From Lachnospiraceae bacterium G11 (GTDB lineage: Bacteria > Bacillota > Clostridia > Lachnospirales > Lachnospiraceae): DNA of 64,000 nt. Positions 53,238-63,917 of the stretch are shown one piece after another. Numbering within the stretch: the stretch's first letter is position 1; each line of letters opens with the position of its first letter. Position numbers and translations under genes: made by a program. The DNA is taken from positions 119,191-183,190 of the forward strand of contig FMWZ01000008.1 in the NCBI GenBank assembly GCA_900103495.1, given 5' to 3'. The notes beneath the pieces are model-generated. The model ran no database searches. It was not told the DNA's origin and saw only the letters and a program-made list of their open reading frames with translations.

Positions 53238-54365
53238 CTAGAACTGTGCGAAAACATAGTTTGACACATCAAGTCCTCTGTCAGTTAGGTACACTTTATC
53301 CCCGTCAGATACCAGAAGGCCCTCATTTACGCCTTTTTCCAAAACCTTGCCGTAAACCTCTTCGATATCTCTGCCAAAATATTTTACAAAATATTTTTTT
53401 GAAATACCCTCTGTAAGTCTTAATCCGAGAATCATAAACTCCTGCATCTCATCTGACCTGTTCAGTGTCTCCTCCTCCACATATTCCGCCACTCCTCCGG
53501 CCTCGTTGTAGGCCACAAACTCAGAGGTGTTTTTAAATCTTCTGTTGCCTATAAGGGATGCGGCTCCAAGACCAAGGCCAAGATAATCTCCCCTTCTCCA
53601 ATAGACTTTGTTGTGCCTGCACTCATGGCCCTCTTTTGAGTAGTTGGAAATCTCATATCGATGATAGCCCTTTTGGGCCAGCACTTCCTTGGTCAAAACG
53701 TAAAGTTCTCTGTCTAACTCCTCATGATCCTCATCGGTAATAAGATATTTGTAATCTTCATAGAAAGCGGTTCCCGGCTCAATAATGAGACTGTACGCTG
53801 AGATATGCTCAGGATTAAGAGCACAGACTTCATTGAGGGTATAAAGATAATCCTCCTTCTTCTGACCGGGCAAAGCCGAGATTAAATCTACATTTATATC
53901 GTCGAATCCGGCCTCTCTTGCAGCCTCGAAGGTGACCTTGAAATCCTTGTAGGTGTGAATCCTGCCAAGAAGCTTTAACTCCTTATCAACAGCCGACTGT
54001 AAACCTATGCTTAATCTGTTTATTCCCAGATTTCTGTAGGCTTCGAAGGTTGACTTGTCCCACACTGTTCCCGGGTTTACTTCAATGGAGATTTCGCAGT
54101 TTTTTGCCAGATTATATGAGGATTTAATTTTTGCAAAAAGCCTCGTAAGCTCCTCTACAGTAAGGATTGAAGGCGTTCCGCCGCCGAAGAAAATGCTTAT
54201 GACTTCCCTGTCCTTGTAATCCTCGCTTCTTGCCTCAATCTCGTAACCTAAGGCAAGCAAATACTGCTCCCGGGCAGCATTTGTCGCGGGAGCAGATAAA
54301 AAATCGCAGTATAAGCACTTCTTTACACAAAAAGGAATATGTATATAGAGACTTAATTCTTTCAT
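53238..54365 (-). CDS. hemW: Heme chaperone HemW (radical SAM)
   Basis: A 375-residue radical SAM protein formerly called HemN-like. The iron-sulfur motif is CX3CX2C (IPFCVKKCLYCDF). FFGGGTPSIL and IEVNPGTV are typical. The family lacks the coproporphyrinogen oxidase-specific N-terminus and acts in heme trafficking. It is 9 bp after lepA, a common pair in Firmicutes. Confidence 0.93.
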   Translation of the reverse strand: MKELSLYIHIPFCVKKCLYCDFLSAPATNAAREQYLLALGYEIEARSEDYKDREVISIFFGGGTPSILTVEELTRLFAKIKSSYNLAKNCEISIEVNPGTVWDKSTFEAYRNLGINRLSIGLQSAVDKELKLLGRIHTYKDFKVTFEAAREAGFDDINVDLISALPGQKKEDYLYTLNEVCALNPEHISAYSLIIEPGTAFYEDYKYLITDEDHEELDRELYVLTKEVLAQKGYHRYEISNYSKEGHECRHNKVYWRRGDYLGLGLGAASLIGNRRFKNTSEFVAYNEAGGVAEYVEEETLNRSDEMQEFMILGLRLTEGISKKYFVKYFGRDIEEVYGKVLEKGVNEGLLVSDGDKVYLTDRGLDVSNYVFAQF

Positions 54366-54374
54366 TGTTTATAC

Positions 54375-56183
54375 CTAGTTTTCGTCAAGTTTGAGAACGC
54401 TCATGAAGGCCTTCTGAGGTACTTCTACGCTGCCGATCTGGCGCATACGTTTCTTACCCTCTTTCTGTTTCTCCAAAAGCTTCTTCTTACGGGTAATATC
54501 ACCGCCATAGCACTTTGCAAGCACATCCTTACGCATGGCTTTGACTGTTTCTCTGGCGATAACCTTGCCGCCGATGGCCGCCTGAATCGGAATCTCAAAG
54601 AGGTGTCTCGGGATCTCATCCTTGAGTCTCTCGCACATTCTTCTGCCCCTCTCGTAGGCCGAATCAGCATGCACGATGAAGGAGAGAGCATCCACCTCTT
54701 CCTTATTGATAAGAATATCAAGCTTAACAAGCTTTGACTCCTCGTAGCCCTTGATGTCATAGTCAAAGGATGCATAACCCTTGGAGCGGGATTTGAGAGC
54801 ATCAAAGAAATCGTAGATGATTTCATTTAGGGGAAGCTCGTATTTAAGAAGAGCTCTTGTGGACTCAATGTACTCCATTCCAAGGTACTTGCCGCGTCTT
54901 TCCTGGCAAAGCTCCATAATAGGCCCGATGAAATCAACGGTAACCATGATCTCCGCATTTACAATGGGCTCTTCCATGTAAGCAATCTCCGCGGGATCCG
55001 GCAGGTTTGAAGGGTTGGTAAGTTCAATTACCTCTCCGTTTTGCTTATGCACCTTATAGATAACACCCGGTGCGGTGGTGACTAAATCAAGATTATATTC
55101 TCTCTCAAGCCTCTCCTGAATAATCTCAAGGTGGAGAAGTCCAAGGAAACCGCATCTGAAACCAAAGCCAAGGGCTATGGATGTCTCAGGCTCGTATTGC
55201 AGAGATGCGTCGTTAAGCTGCAGCTTCTCCAAGGCGTCCCTAAGGTCAGGGTACTTGGCTCCGTCTGCAGGATACATTCCGCAATAAACCATGGAATGAA
55301 CCTTCTTATATCCTGGCAAAGGCTCCGCGCAGGGATTCTGGGAATTGGTGATGGTATCTCCCACTGCAGTGTCCTTAACATTCTTAATTGAAGCTGTGAT
55401 GTAACCAACCATTCCGGCGGAAAGCTCGTCGCAGGGAATGAACTGGCCTGCGCCAAAATATCCTACTTCCACTACCTCTGCGGTGGCACCTGTGGCCATC
55501 ATCTTAATGGGTGTACCCTTCTTGACGGTACCCTCCATCATTCTCACAAATACAATTACACCCTTATATGAATCATAAAGGGAGTCAAAAATAAGTGCCT
55601 GAAGAGGGGCATTGGGATCCCCCTTGGGCGCGGGAATCTTCTGAACGATTGCCTCAAGCACATCCTCTATTCCGATGCCATTCTTGGCCGAAATAAGGGG
55701 TGCGTCCTGGGCTTCAATACCTATAACATCCTCAATCTCGTCAATAACTCTCTGAGGCTCGGCACTTGGAAGGTCAATCTTATTGATAACCGGGAACACA
55801 TCAAGGTTATGGTCCAATGCAAGATATACGTTTGCAAGGGTCTGTGCCTCGATTCCCTGAGCCGCATCAACCACAAGAATAGCTCCGTCGCAGGCTGCAA
55901 GGCTTCTTGATACCTCGTAGTTAAAGTCTACATGGCCGGGGGTATCAATAAGGTTAAAAACGTACTCCTCTCCATCCTTGGCTTTATAGATTGTACGAAC
56001 AGCCTGGGACTTGATTGTGATACCACGTTCCCTCTCAAGATCCATGTTATCAAGAACCTGCTCCTGCATCTCTCTTGATGTAAGAAGGCCCGTCTTCTCT
56101 ATTATTCTGTCTGCGAGAGTGGATTTACCATGATCGATATGGGCCACTATGCAGAAATTTCTGATTTTACTCTGATCTGTCAT
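54375..56183 (-). CDS. lepA: Elongation factor 4 (LepA)
   Basis: A 602-residue translational GTPase. G1 (AHIDHGKST), G3 (DTPGHVDF) and G4 (NKIDLP) motifs and the LepA-specific C-terminal domain ([23 protein letters not shown], in pattern) are complete. The ATG at 56183 gives the standard N-terminus ([15 protein letters not shown]) with AAGGAA upstream. The frame is open to 56252, but that part overlaps the preceding terminator. Confidence 0.98.
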   Translation of the reverse strand: MTDQSKIRNFCIVAHIDHGKSTLADRIIEKTGLLTSREMQEQVLDNMDLERERGITIKSQAVRTIYKAKDGEEYVFNLIDTPGHVDFNYEVSRSLAACDGAILVVDAAQGIEAQTLANVYLALDHNLDVFPVINKIDLPSAEPQRVIDEIEDVIGIEAQDAPLISAKNGIGIEDVLEAIVQKIPAPKGDPNAPLQALIFDSLYDSYKGVIVFVRMMEGTVKKGTPIKMMATGATAEVVEVGYFGAGQFIPCDELSAGMVGYITASIKNVKDTAVGDTITNSQNPCAEPLPGYKKVHSMVYCGMYPADGAKYPDLRDALEKLQLNDASLQYEPETSIALGFGFRCGFLGLLHLEIIQERLEREYNLDLVTTAPGVIYKVHKQNGEVIELTNPSNLPDPAEIAYMEEPIVNAEIMVTVDFIGPIMELCQERRGKYLGMEYIESTRALLKYELPLNEIIYDFFDALKSRSKGYASFDYDIKGYEESKLVKLDILINKEEVDALSFIVHADSAYERGRRMCERLKDEIPRHLFEIPIQAAIGGKVIARETVKAMRKDVLAKCYGGDITRKKKLLEKQKEGKKRMRQIGSVEVPQKAFMSVLKLDEN

Positions 56184-56194
56184 GTTTATTTCCT

Positions 56195-56228
56195 TAAAAA
56201 AATGGACTTCGTAATCGAAGTCCATTTT
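56195..56228 (-). terminator. Intrinsic terminator of eno-flavodoxin
   Basis: A perfect 12-bp stem AAAATGGACTTC with GAAGTCCATTTT around a 6-nt loop, followed by T on the minus strand. It lies between the flavodoxin stop and the lepA start. Confidence 0.9.
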
Positions 56229-56255
56229 ATCAAAACCTATTAACTTAGGCAATAG

Positions 56256-56678
56256 CTAAGCCAAGGAAGCACCGAGACTCTTACATTCATCAAGAACATC
56301 GGGTGTAGGCGCATTGTTGGCCATTACGGCATCGCAGGAAAGACGGGCACCTGCTGCATTGCATCTGTCCTCCCAGTCTCTCATCCACTGGCCGTCTCCC
56401 CAGCCGTAGGAACCAAAGAGCGCAATTTTCTTGCCTGAAAGAGCTCCTTCAACTTCTGTGAACATGGGCTCAAACTCAGATTCCTCCAAAACTTCGGCGC
56501 CCATTGCGGGACATCCGAAAGCAATTGCGTCAAAATCTGCCACCATATCGGCACTGAAGCTTGAAGGTCCGAATACGCAAACGTCTGCGTCTCTTCCCTT
56601 TGCACCTTCCTCAACTGCTGCAGCCATTGCTGCTGTATTTCCTGTGCCACTCCAATATACTATAGCTACTTTACTCAT
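56256..56678 (-). CDS. Flavodoxin
   Basis: A 140-residue FMN electron carrier. The phosphate-binding loop (WSGTGNTAAM, residues 9-18) and the GSYGWGDGQWM loop around the isoalloxazine ring are clear. It starts 37 bp after enolase and shares its transcript, ended by the terminator just downstream. Confidence 0.95.
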   Translation of the reverse strand: MSKVAIVYWSGTGNTAAMAAAVEEGAKGRDADVCVFGPSSFSADMVADFDAIAFGCPAMGAEVLEESEFEPMFTEVEGALSGKKIALFGSYGWGDGQWMRDWEDRCNAAGARLSCDAVMANNAPTPDVLDECKSLGASLA

Positions 56679-56715
56679 TATAGCTTCCCTCCTTGAAATT
56701 AATTTGTTTTAAGAA

Positions 56716-58035
<1,320 letters not shown>

Positions 58036-58057
58036 TTATTCTGTTCAAACCAAAACT

Positions 58058-58135
58058 CCCCCTTTCGCAGCCGGGCTGAGGCATAATTCGAAAAGGGGGA
58101 ATTACATGATTTATTCGTAGTTGGCCTCGGCTAAC
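58058..58135 (-). promoter_or_regulatory. Structured 5' leader of enolase
   Basis: The ~120-nt leader has a hairpin at its very 5' end (GTTAGCC/GGCCAAC, 58120-58135, one mismatch) and a second large one (CCCCCTTTTCG with CGAAAGGGGG, 58058-58099) enclosing CAGC/GCTG. It is followed by AGTTTTGGTTTG. It may stabilise the message or act as an attenuator; no known riboswitch is recognised. Confidence 0.45.
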
Positions 58136-58143
58136 TGATAACT

Positions 58144-58172
58144 ATTTTAACTATATTCACCCTACATGTCAA
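58144..58172 (-). promoter_or_regulatory. Strong sigma-A promoter of enolase
   Basis: TTGACA (58167-58172) and TAAAAT (58144-58149) on the minus strand with a 17-bp spacer, close to consensus. Confidence 0.75.
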
Positions 58173-58191
58173 TAGGTTTTTGAATTAAAAT

Positions 58192-58231
58192 AAAAAAAGC
58201 GGGTAACCCTTGGAAAATCAAGGATTACCCG
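58192..58231 (-). terminator. Intrinsic terminator of the RND transporter gene
   Basis: CGGGTAATCCTTG pairs with CAAGGGTTACCCG (one mismatch) around a 6-nt loop, followed by CTTTTTTT on the minus strand, about 10 bp after the stop. Confidence 0.92.
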
Positions 58232-58240
58232 TTATATACT

Positions 58241-61200
58241 CTATGATTCTGTTTCCAAAAATTCTGCCGCATCATCAGGAATATCATCAAGTTCCGTATC
58301 GGAACCTGTGTCGATATCGAGAGGCTGCTTTTTGAACATAACATCATACATTACAGGAATGATGAAGAGTGTCATAAGGGTTGCATATGCAAGACCTCCC
58401 GCAATAACCAAAGCCATGCCTCGGCTGAGCTGTGCGCCCATGTCGTCTCCTATAATAAGGTTAGACTCGGCAAGAATAGTTGTAAGGGCTGTCATAAGGA
58501 TAGGACGCATTCTGGTTTTACCTGCCGCAATAAGAGCTTTATGCCTGTCAAGGCCTCCCTTTCGCAGCTGGTTGGTGTAGTCTACAAACACAATACCGTT
58601 GTTAACAACAGTACCCATCAAAACTATGAGTCCCATGATTGCTATAACTGAGAGGTTCTCTCTTGTCACAAAGAGTGAAAGGAAACCGCCGGTGAAAGCA
58701 AGGGGTACGGTAAGGAGCACGATGAAAGGACTTAATAAGCTCTGGAACTGGGCTACCATTACTAGGTAAACCATTAGAAGTCCTAAGCCTGCAACAAGTG
58801 CCATCTGCTCTACCATCTGAATTACCGTGTCATACTCACCGCTCATTTCAACGGAGTATCCTCCGGGAACCTCATATGCATCAAGCAAAGGCTCCAATTC
58901 TCTTGTCAAAAGAGTGATATTATATCCTTCCTCAACGTTGGCAGTGACTGTCATATATCTGGACTGATTCTTACGATCGATTCTTGTAACGCCATCCTTG
59001 ATTTCGACAGTTGCAAATTCACCGAGCTTATGCTCCTCCGTAACAGTGTCGTTATCATCGTCTGTTACCTGAACATCAAAGGTATAATCCAAAAGGTTCT
59101 CCTTGGTTAAGGGCTCAAGCTCATTAACCACCTTGATATCCATATCAATTCCGTCAACGGTAATGGTTACCGCACTCTTCTCATTGGTAAGCTTATCGTT
59201 TATTGCCTGATATATCTGAACAACGCTTAAGCCCTTACTCATGGCTGCGTTCTTATCGATGTTAAGGTGCAAAATCTTATCCGCATCCTCCTCACCATTT
59301 GAGATATCAGAATATCCCTCGATGGAGTCTACAATCTCCATAATGTCTCTGGTTATGGACTTTAGGGTATCCAAATCCTCACCATAAACGTTAATGCTAA
59401 GACCTGAACCTCCTGTAAGACCATCCATCTCGGATGAGGCTGTATCCAGGGTAAAATCTATATCCATGTCCGCCACGGAATCTTCAATATCCTTCATGAT
59501 CTTTCTGATTTCCGCATCTCCGGCGTTCTCATTTTCCGTAAGCATCATAAAGGACATGGTTCTGAAGTTCTCCGGGTTGCTTGCCAGCTGAGATACCATA
59601 AGTGTCTGATCTCCGCCGTTCATAACACCAATTGAGCCGATACCCTCAACCTTCAAAAGTCTTTCAATAACTTCATCGGTGGTGGCATAAGCCTCTTCTT
59701 TAGTGGTGTCCTCCGAGTACTTAAGGGTTCCCTCAATCTGGTTCATGGTCATATCGGGAATTACCACAATACCCATTCTGAGTACAAGGAAAATGGATAA
59801 TCCCAAAAGGCCAACAGCCGCAAGGATAGGCACTGCCTTTACCTTAAGACACCATGCAAGAGCCTTTCCGTAGGCATCAAGGACTTTGTCAAATAACGGG
59901 TGTTCTTTTGCCTTTGCATTCTTAAGAACAGTGGAACTTGCCGCAGGCACAACCGTCATGGCTATGGCAAGGGATGCCAACAGACAGAACACAATGGTCA
60001 TTGCCATAGGGCCCATCAGGTCTCTTACAAGACCGGATGTATAAATCATAGGTAAAAATACACATGCTGTGGTAAGAGTTGAAGCCACAATAGCTCCCGC
60101 AACCTGTCTTGTACCCTGAACCGCTGCTCTGGGCGCTGCAATACCCTTACTTCGCAATCTGTATATATTCTCAATAACAACTATGGAGTTATCAACCAGC
60201 ATACCGATTCCCAGAGCCAGGCCCGAAAGGGACAGCATGTTGAGTGAAATTCCGCTGAAGTACATGCAGATAAGGGCTGCAAGTACTGATAAAGGAATGC
60301 TTATCGCAACAACCAGTGTAGGCTTAACATCCTTAAGGAAGAAAGCAAGAATGATTATTGCAAGTATTGCACCTATGATCATGGACTGAAGTACGCTTCT
60401 TACAATAAGGTTAATGTAATCGCCCATGTCCACAAGCTTAACGACCTCAAGTCCCGGGAATCTTTCCATAAGTTCATCACTTGTGGCTTTAACAACCTTA
60501 CTTACATCGTTGGTTCCCGCTGTGGAACTCTTAAATATGGAAAGAATAACCGAAGGCTTGTCACCAAGTCTGACGTAGCTGTCCATAGAGTTATCAATCA
60601 CCGTAATGTCAGCCACATCGCCAAGTTTTACATCGCCAACGTTATGAATATTGGTTAAAACTATATCTTTAAGTTCAGAAACTTCTTCGTAGTTCTGACC
60701 TACCTTTACAAGCCATGAGTTGTCAAGCTGATCATCCACATAACCTGCAGGCATCTCAAAGTTCTGAGCGTAAATAAGACCTGTCAGAGCATCCAGAGTA
60801 AGAAGCTGATCCGCATTGGCTTTCTTCTCAGCCTCCGCACGCTGCTTCTCATACTGACGAACTGCGTCGTTGTAGTCATCCCAGCCGTCGCTTAGCTGCT
60901 CCTCTCCATCGTGAAGAGACTGCCATCCCTCGTTAATCTGCTCCTGGCCATCAGCAATCTTATCCCAACCGTCAGTAATCTGTTCCTTGGCTGAGTCGAT
61001 TTGCTTCTGAGCGGAATTAAGCTGCTTCTCCGCAGATTCCATTTGGCTTTCGGATGCTTCAAGCTGCTGCTTACCAATAGTGAGCTGAGCGTCTGTGCTA
61101 CCAAATTGCTCTGCAACCGCTAATTTTTTCTGTTCAAGTGCCTTATAGTTGTTCGAAATTGTGGCAATTCCCTCTTCGAGCTGCTTAACCGCATCATCCG

Positions 61201-62296
61201 CAGTATCAAATCCTTGTTGAGCCATATCAACAGCAGCTTGAAGGGTAGGGTTCGTCGGATCAGCTTCCAACGCTGCCTGAGCAGCTTCTAGTGCCTGTTG
61301 TGCAGAATCTCTTCCTGATGTTGCAGTAACCAGATTAGCTTGCAAGCCTGCAAGCTGTTGAGCCGCCTGGTCAGCATCCAAACTTAAGCTTGCCAATTGG
61401 CTATTCAACGCATCTCTCTGGCTGTTTAATGCATCCTGAGCTTCTGACATCTTCTTCTTGCCATCTTCAAGATCTGCCAGGCCTTGATAATAATCAGACC
61501 TGCTCTTATCAAGCTCTGCAATATTCTCATCAAGTTCCTTTTGGCCATCAACGAGATCCTGCTTGCTTTTTTCAAGATCTCCCTGGCTGTCAACCAGCTT
61601 CTTTCTGTTCTTGTTGATGGTTACCTGAGAATCCTCCAGCTGCTTCTTGGCATCGTCCAGTTGCTCCACAGCTTTGGCAAAGGTTCCGTCAAGGCTTGCA
61701 AGAATCTTGTCGTTTAATACATCAACTTTTTCCTGATTAAGTTCTACCTGAATTGTCTTGTCTACAAGACCCAGGGATGAAACAGATGCGACACCGTTTT
61801 GCTTCTCAAACTGGGGAGTGATTTCATCCTCCACAAACTGAGAAAGGGCATCCATCTCCATGCCTTCCATTCCAACAGCCAGATAAACATTGGCCATCAT
61901 GTCAGTGGAAAGCTCAATTATCGAAGGAGTTCCTGCCTCCTCCGGCAAATACGGGGCCAGAGTGTTCAAGGCTCCGGAAACTTTTACCATGGCGCTGTCA
62001 AGATCCACATCATCCTGGAACTCAAGCTGCACCATTCCGTAGTTCTCATTACAGATACTGAAAACGTTTTTTACCCCATTGATAGTTCCGAGAGAGCTCT
62101 CCATGGGTTCGCATATCTGTGTCTCTATTTTCTCGGCGCTGGCACCGGGATATGTTGTCAATACCAAAAGGTATGGAAGGGATATTTCAGGCAGAAGGTC
62201 TAGCTGCATCTTCATCATGCTGACCACGCCCAGAACAATTGCAATAATTATGCCGACTAGCACAGTGAATGGTTTTTTGACACTAAACTTAAACAT
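58241..62296 (-). CDS. RND (HAE1/AcrB-type) efflux permease with a ~290-residue coiled-coil insertion
   Basis: A 1351-residue RND transporter; AcrB has about 1050. The N-terminal helix (residues 12-30) and porter segments (LLPEISLPYLLV, YPGASAEKIE) are standard. At about residues 205-495 a long Gln/Glu/Leu/Ser-rich coiled coil is inserted, ending with repeats such as DGWDKIADGQEQINEGW. Two membrane halves follow. Helix 4 reads GIGMLVDNSIVVIENIYR, so the usual Asp pair is Asp-Asn. B. subtilis SwrC is a related type. It is a single-gene transcript; a TATAAT at 62372-62377 (minus) may be its -10 box. The substrate is unknown. Confidence 0.9.
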   Translation of the reverse strand: MFKFSVKKPFTVLVGIIIAIVLGVVSMMKMQLDLLPEISLPYLLVLTTYPGASAEKIETQICEPMESSLGTINGVKNVFSICNENYGMVQLEFQDDVDLDSAMVKVSGALNTLAPYLPEEAGTPSIIELSTDMMANVYLAVGMEGMEMDALSQFVEDEITPQFEKQNGVASVSSLGLVDKTIQVELNQEKVDVLNDKILASLDGTFAKAVEQLDDAKKQLEDSQVTINKNRKKLVDSQGDLEKSKQDLVDGQKELDENIAELDKSRSDYYQGLADLEDGKKKMSEAQDALNSQRDALNSQLASLSLDADQAAQQLAGLQANLVTATSGRDSAQQALEAAQAALEADPTNPTLQAAVDMAQQGFDTADDAVKQLEEGIATISNNYKALEQKKLAVAEQFGSTDAQLTIGKQQLEASESQMESAEKQLNSAQKQIDSAKEQITDGWDKIADGQEQINEGWQSLHDGEEQLSDGWDDYNDAVRQYEKQRAEAEKKANADQLLTLDALTGLIYAQNFEMPAGYVDDQLDNSWLVKVGQNYEEVSELKDIVLTNIHNVGDVKLGDVADITVIDNSMDSYVRLGDKPSVILSIFKSSTAGTNDVSKVVKATSDELMERFPGLEVVKLVDMGDYINLIVRSVLQSMIIGAILAIIILAFFLKDVKPTLVVAISIPLSVLAALICMYFSGISLNMLSLSGLALGIGMLVDNSIVVIENIYRLRSKGIAAPRAAVQGTRQVAGAIVASTLTTACVFLPMIYTSGLVRDLMGPMAMTIVFCLLASLAIAMTVVPAASSTVLKNAKAKEHPLFDKVLDAYGKALAWCLKVKAVPILAAVGLLGLSIFLVLRMGIVVIPDMTMNQIEGTLKYSEDTTKEEAYATTDEVIERLLKVEGIGSIGVMNGGDQTLMVSQLASNPENFRTMSFMMLTENENAGDAEIRKIMKDIEDSVADMDIDFTLDTASSEMDGLTGGSGLSINVYGEDLDTLKSITRDIMEIVDSIEGYSDISNGEEDADKILHLNIDKNAAMSKGLSVVQIYQAINDKLTNEKSAVTITVDGIDMDIKVVNELEPLTKENLLDYTFDVQVTDDDNDTVTEEHKLGEFATVEIKDGVTRIDRKNQSRYMTVTANVEEGYNITLLTRELEPLLDAYEVPGGYSVEMSGEYDTVIQMVEQMALVAGLGLLMVYLVMVAQFQSLLSPFIVLLTVPLAFTGGFLSLFVTRENLSVIAIMGLIVLMGTVVNNGIVFVDYTNQLRKGGLDRHKALIAAGKTRMRPILMTALTTILAESNLIIGDDMGAQLSRGMALVIAGGLAYATLMTLFIIPVMYDVMFKKQPLDIDTGSDTELDDIPDDAAEFLETES

Positions 62297-62457
62297 ATTT
62301 CCTCATTTCTAGAATAACAACATACGGTTAATTCTCCCCTCCCGCAGAGTTAGCCCCTGCTTACTCCCTTGATTATACCCTTTATTAATTATTCTCGAAA
62401 TGGCAAAAATAAACAATTAAAAATCTATAAACTTTTTATAAAATGTTCATTTTAGCG

Positions 62458-62488
62458 AAAAAGCTGACAGGTTGCACCCATCAGCTTT
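62458..62488 (-). terminator. Intrinsic terminator of the Rpn-family gene
   Basis: AAAGCTGA and TCAGCTTT close an interrupted stem with an inner GG/CC pairing, followed by TTTTCGC on the minus strand, about 60 bp after the stop. Confidence 0.7.
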
Positions 62489-62548
62489 GCTTTCATCTAT
62501 ATATTCTCTTTAACAAATTTGGCCATTTGCTCACCAAGCTTCGTTTAA

Positions 62549-63454
62549 CTATTTAGTCTTCTTCAGCATTCCTCTGAAGTCATCCACAGAGACACCTAAC
62601 TGCTCCGAGGCCTGTTCATCGGTTATAACTCCCTTTGTGAATAACGATATCAACGTATCTCTCTCCCCTTCTGCTCTTCCTTCTGCTCTTCCTTCTTTTC
62701 TGCCCTTTTTAATCAGTTTCTCAGAAGCTGTTTCGTATATCTCTCCACCCATTATTCTCTTTACCTCCTCTTTCGTCTTTTGATGCTTTCTGAACACGTA
62801 ACTTGTAACCTTACCAAAAGCATCCATAACGTCTATGTATTCCTGTTCTGTTATTTCCTTATTCCCCCTCATCGTAAGTGCAATCTCCTTGCAATCTTTG
62901 ATGAGTTCTTGGGATATCTCAGGGCTTAGCTGATTCTTTTTAAGATCTTTCTCGTATCTTAACAGATAGAAAGGTATGAGAATAATCAGTTTTTTCCTGA
63001 ATATCGTATCCATGGTATAGTCAGAAAGTCTAACCACCTGCGATTCATAAACCATGGACCTGCCATCCTGAGCCAATTCTATTCTTAAGATATCAGGCGT
63101 GTTCCTCGTACTCCTTAAATATAACACACATGACCGTGGCAGTTCTACTCTTTCCATTTGACAATTCCTTGCGGCCTGCTCAATGGCAATGTAGAAATCA
63201 TACTGGAACATTCTAAGAACCATCTTACCATCTTCAGTGCTCTGACACTCAAGATGATACAAGTGTCTGCCGATTCTGTATACAGAGTCCGTCACCACCT
63301 TTCCGCCCTTTTCATAAAACTCATTTCGAAGTTGCTCAGGCTTCGTTTTTCTTGTGTACTCGGTTCCAAAGGCTTCATTTATCAGCTCAATAAAGAGATA
63401 GGGCGTCTTTTGAGCCAAAGTCCTAAAGACCGAATCGAAAACATGACTATTCAA
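62549..63454 (-). CDS. Rpn-family recombination-promoting nuclease / PD-(D/E)XK transposase-like protein
   Basis: A 301-residue protein of the family that includes RpnA. The N-terminal PD-(D/E)XK nuclease core is visible (DSVFRTLAQ, then TDSVYRIGRHLYHLECQST, with D, E and Q of the motif). The C-terminal part has the tandem GRKEGRAEGRAEGE stretch usual in this family. The start is TTG with GGAGGAG upstream. Tandem hairpins (63499-63534) lie in its leader. The family is multicopy in Lachnospiraceae and behaves like mobile DNA. Confidence 0.88.
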   Translation of the reverse strand: MNSHVFDSVFRTLAQKTPYLFIELINEAFGTEYTRKTKPEQLRNEFYEKGGKVVTDSVYRIGRHLYHLECQSTEDGKMVLRMFQYDFYIAIEQAARNCQMERVELPRSCVLYLRSTRNTPDILRIELAQDGRSMVYESQVVRLSDYTMDTIFRKKLIILIPFYLLRYEKDLKKNQLSPEISQELIKDCKEIALTMRGNKEITEQEYIDVMDAFGKVTSYVFRKHQKTKEEVKRIMGGEIYETASEKLIKKGRKEGRAEGRAEGERDTLISLFTKGVITDEQASEQLGVSVDDFRGMLKKTK

Positions 63455-63622
63455 TTAACTCCTCCCATAAAACGTTTAATTAGTTTAAGTGGATTGTTCG
63501 GACGATCTGTCCGAGAATAGATTCGAATGAATCTTTTGAGAATATACCAAATTTATAAGGGAAAAATCTATTGACCGATTCTACAAAGATTTTAAGGAAA
63601 AGCTTCCCGCCACACGAATAAA

Positions 63623-63658
63623 GCCATCGGGAACGACGTGTTTATCGTTCTCGATGGC
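63623..63658. terminator. Perfect-stem hairpin between the Rpn gene and the insertion sequence
   Basis: GCCATCGGGAACGA pairs with TCGTTCTCGATGGC (one G-T wobble) around an 8-nt loop. Only short T-runs follow on either side, so the role as terminator is uncertain. The rest of 63455-63683 holds only short hairpins; no gene is seen. Confidence 0.5.
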
Positions 63659-63747
63659 CTTTGTGCAATATTCTATGTGCAATTGGGGACTGTCCCAATG
63701 CCATTAAGTTAAGGATTTGCCCCTGCACAATTAAATTAGTTCTATCT

Positions 63748-63787
63748 AAATGGATTGATTCTCTTTTGAGAATCAGTCCATTTTTTT
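63748..63787 (+). terminator. Inward terminator at the insertion-sequence end
   Basis: AATGGATTGATTCTC and GAGAATCAGTCCATT form a 15-bp stem around TTTT, followed by a T-run. It would block transcription entering the transposase gene from outside. A second small hairpin (AGGGCTT-GACA-AAGCCCT, 63803-63820) follows. Confidence 0.8.
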
Positions 63788-63830
63788 CAAATAAATAGAA
63801 AAAGGGCTTGACAAAGCCCTCAAAAGGTGC

Positions 63831-63866
63831 GGCCGCATTCGCTGATTACCACCAGCGAATGCGGCC
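63831..63866 (+). repeat. GC-rich 13-bp perfect hairpin before the transposase
   Basis: GGCCGCATTCGCT and AGCGAATGCGGCC pair exactly around a 10-nt loop, 50 bp before the transposase start. It could limit translation or be recognised by the transposase. Confidence 0.75.
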
Positions 63867-63917
63867 CCTTAAATCAGAGAAAAGCTTGGCGGCAATCAAT
63901 GATTTAAGGAGACACCT

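Noticed and set aside
56184..56252. N-terminal extension of LepA
   Set aside because: It spans the transcription terminator of the preceding gene; the ATG at 56183 gives the family N-terminus.
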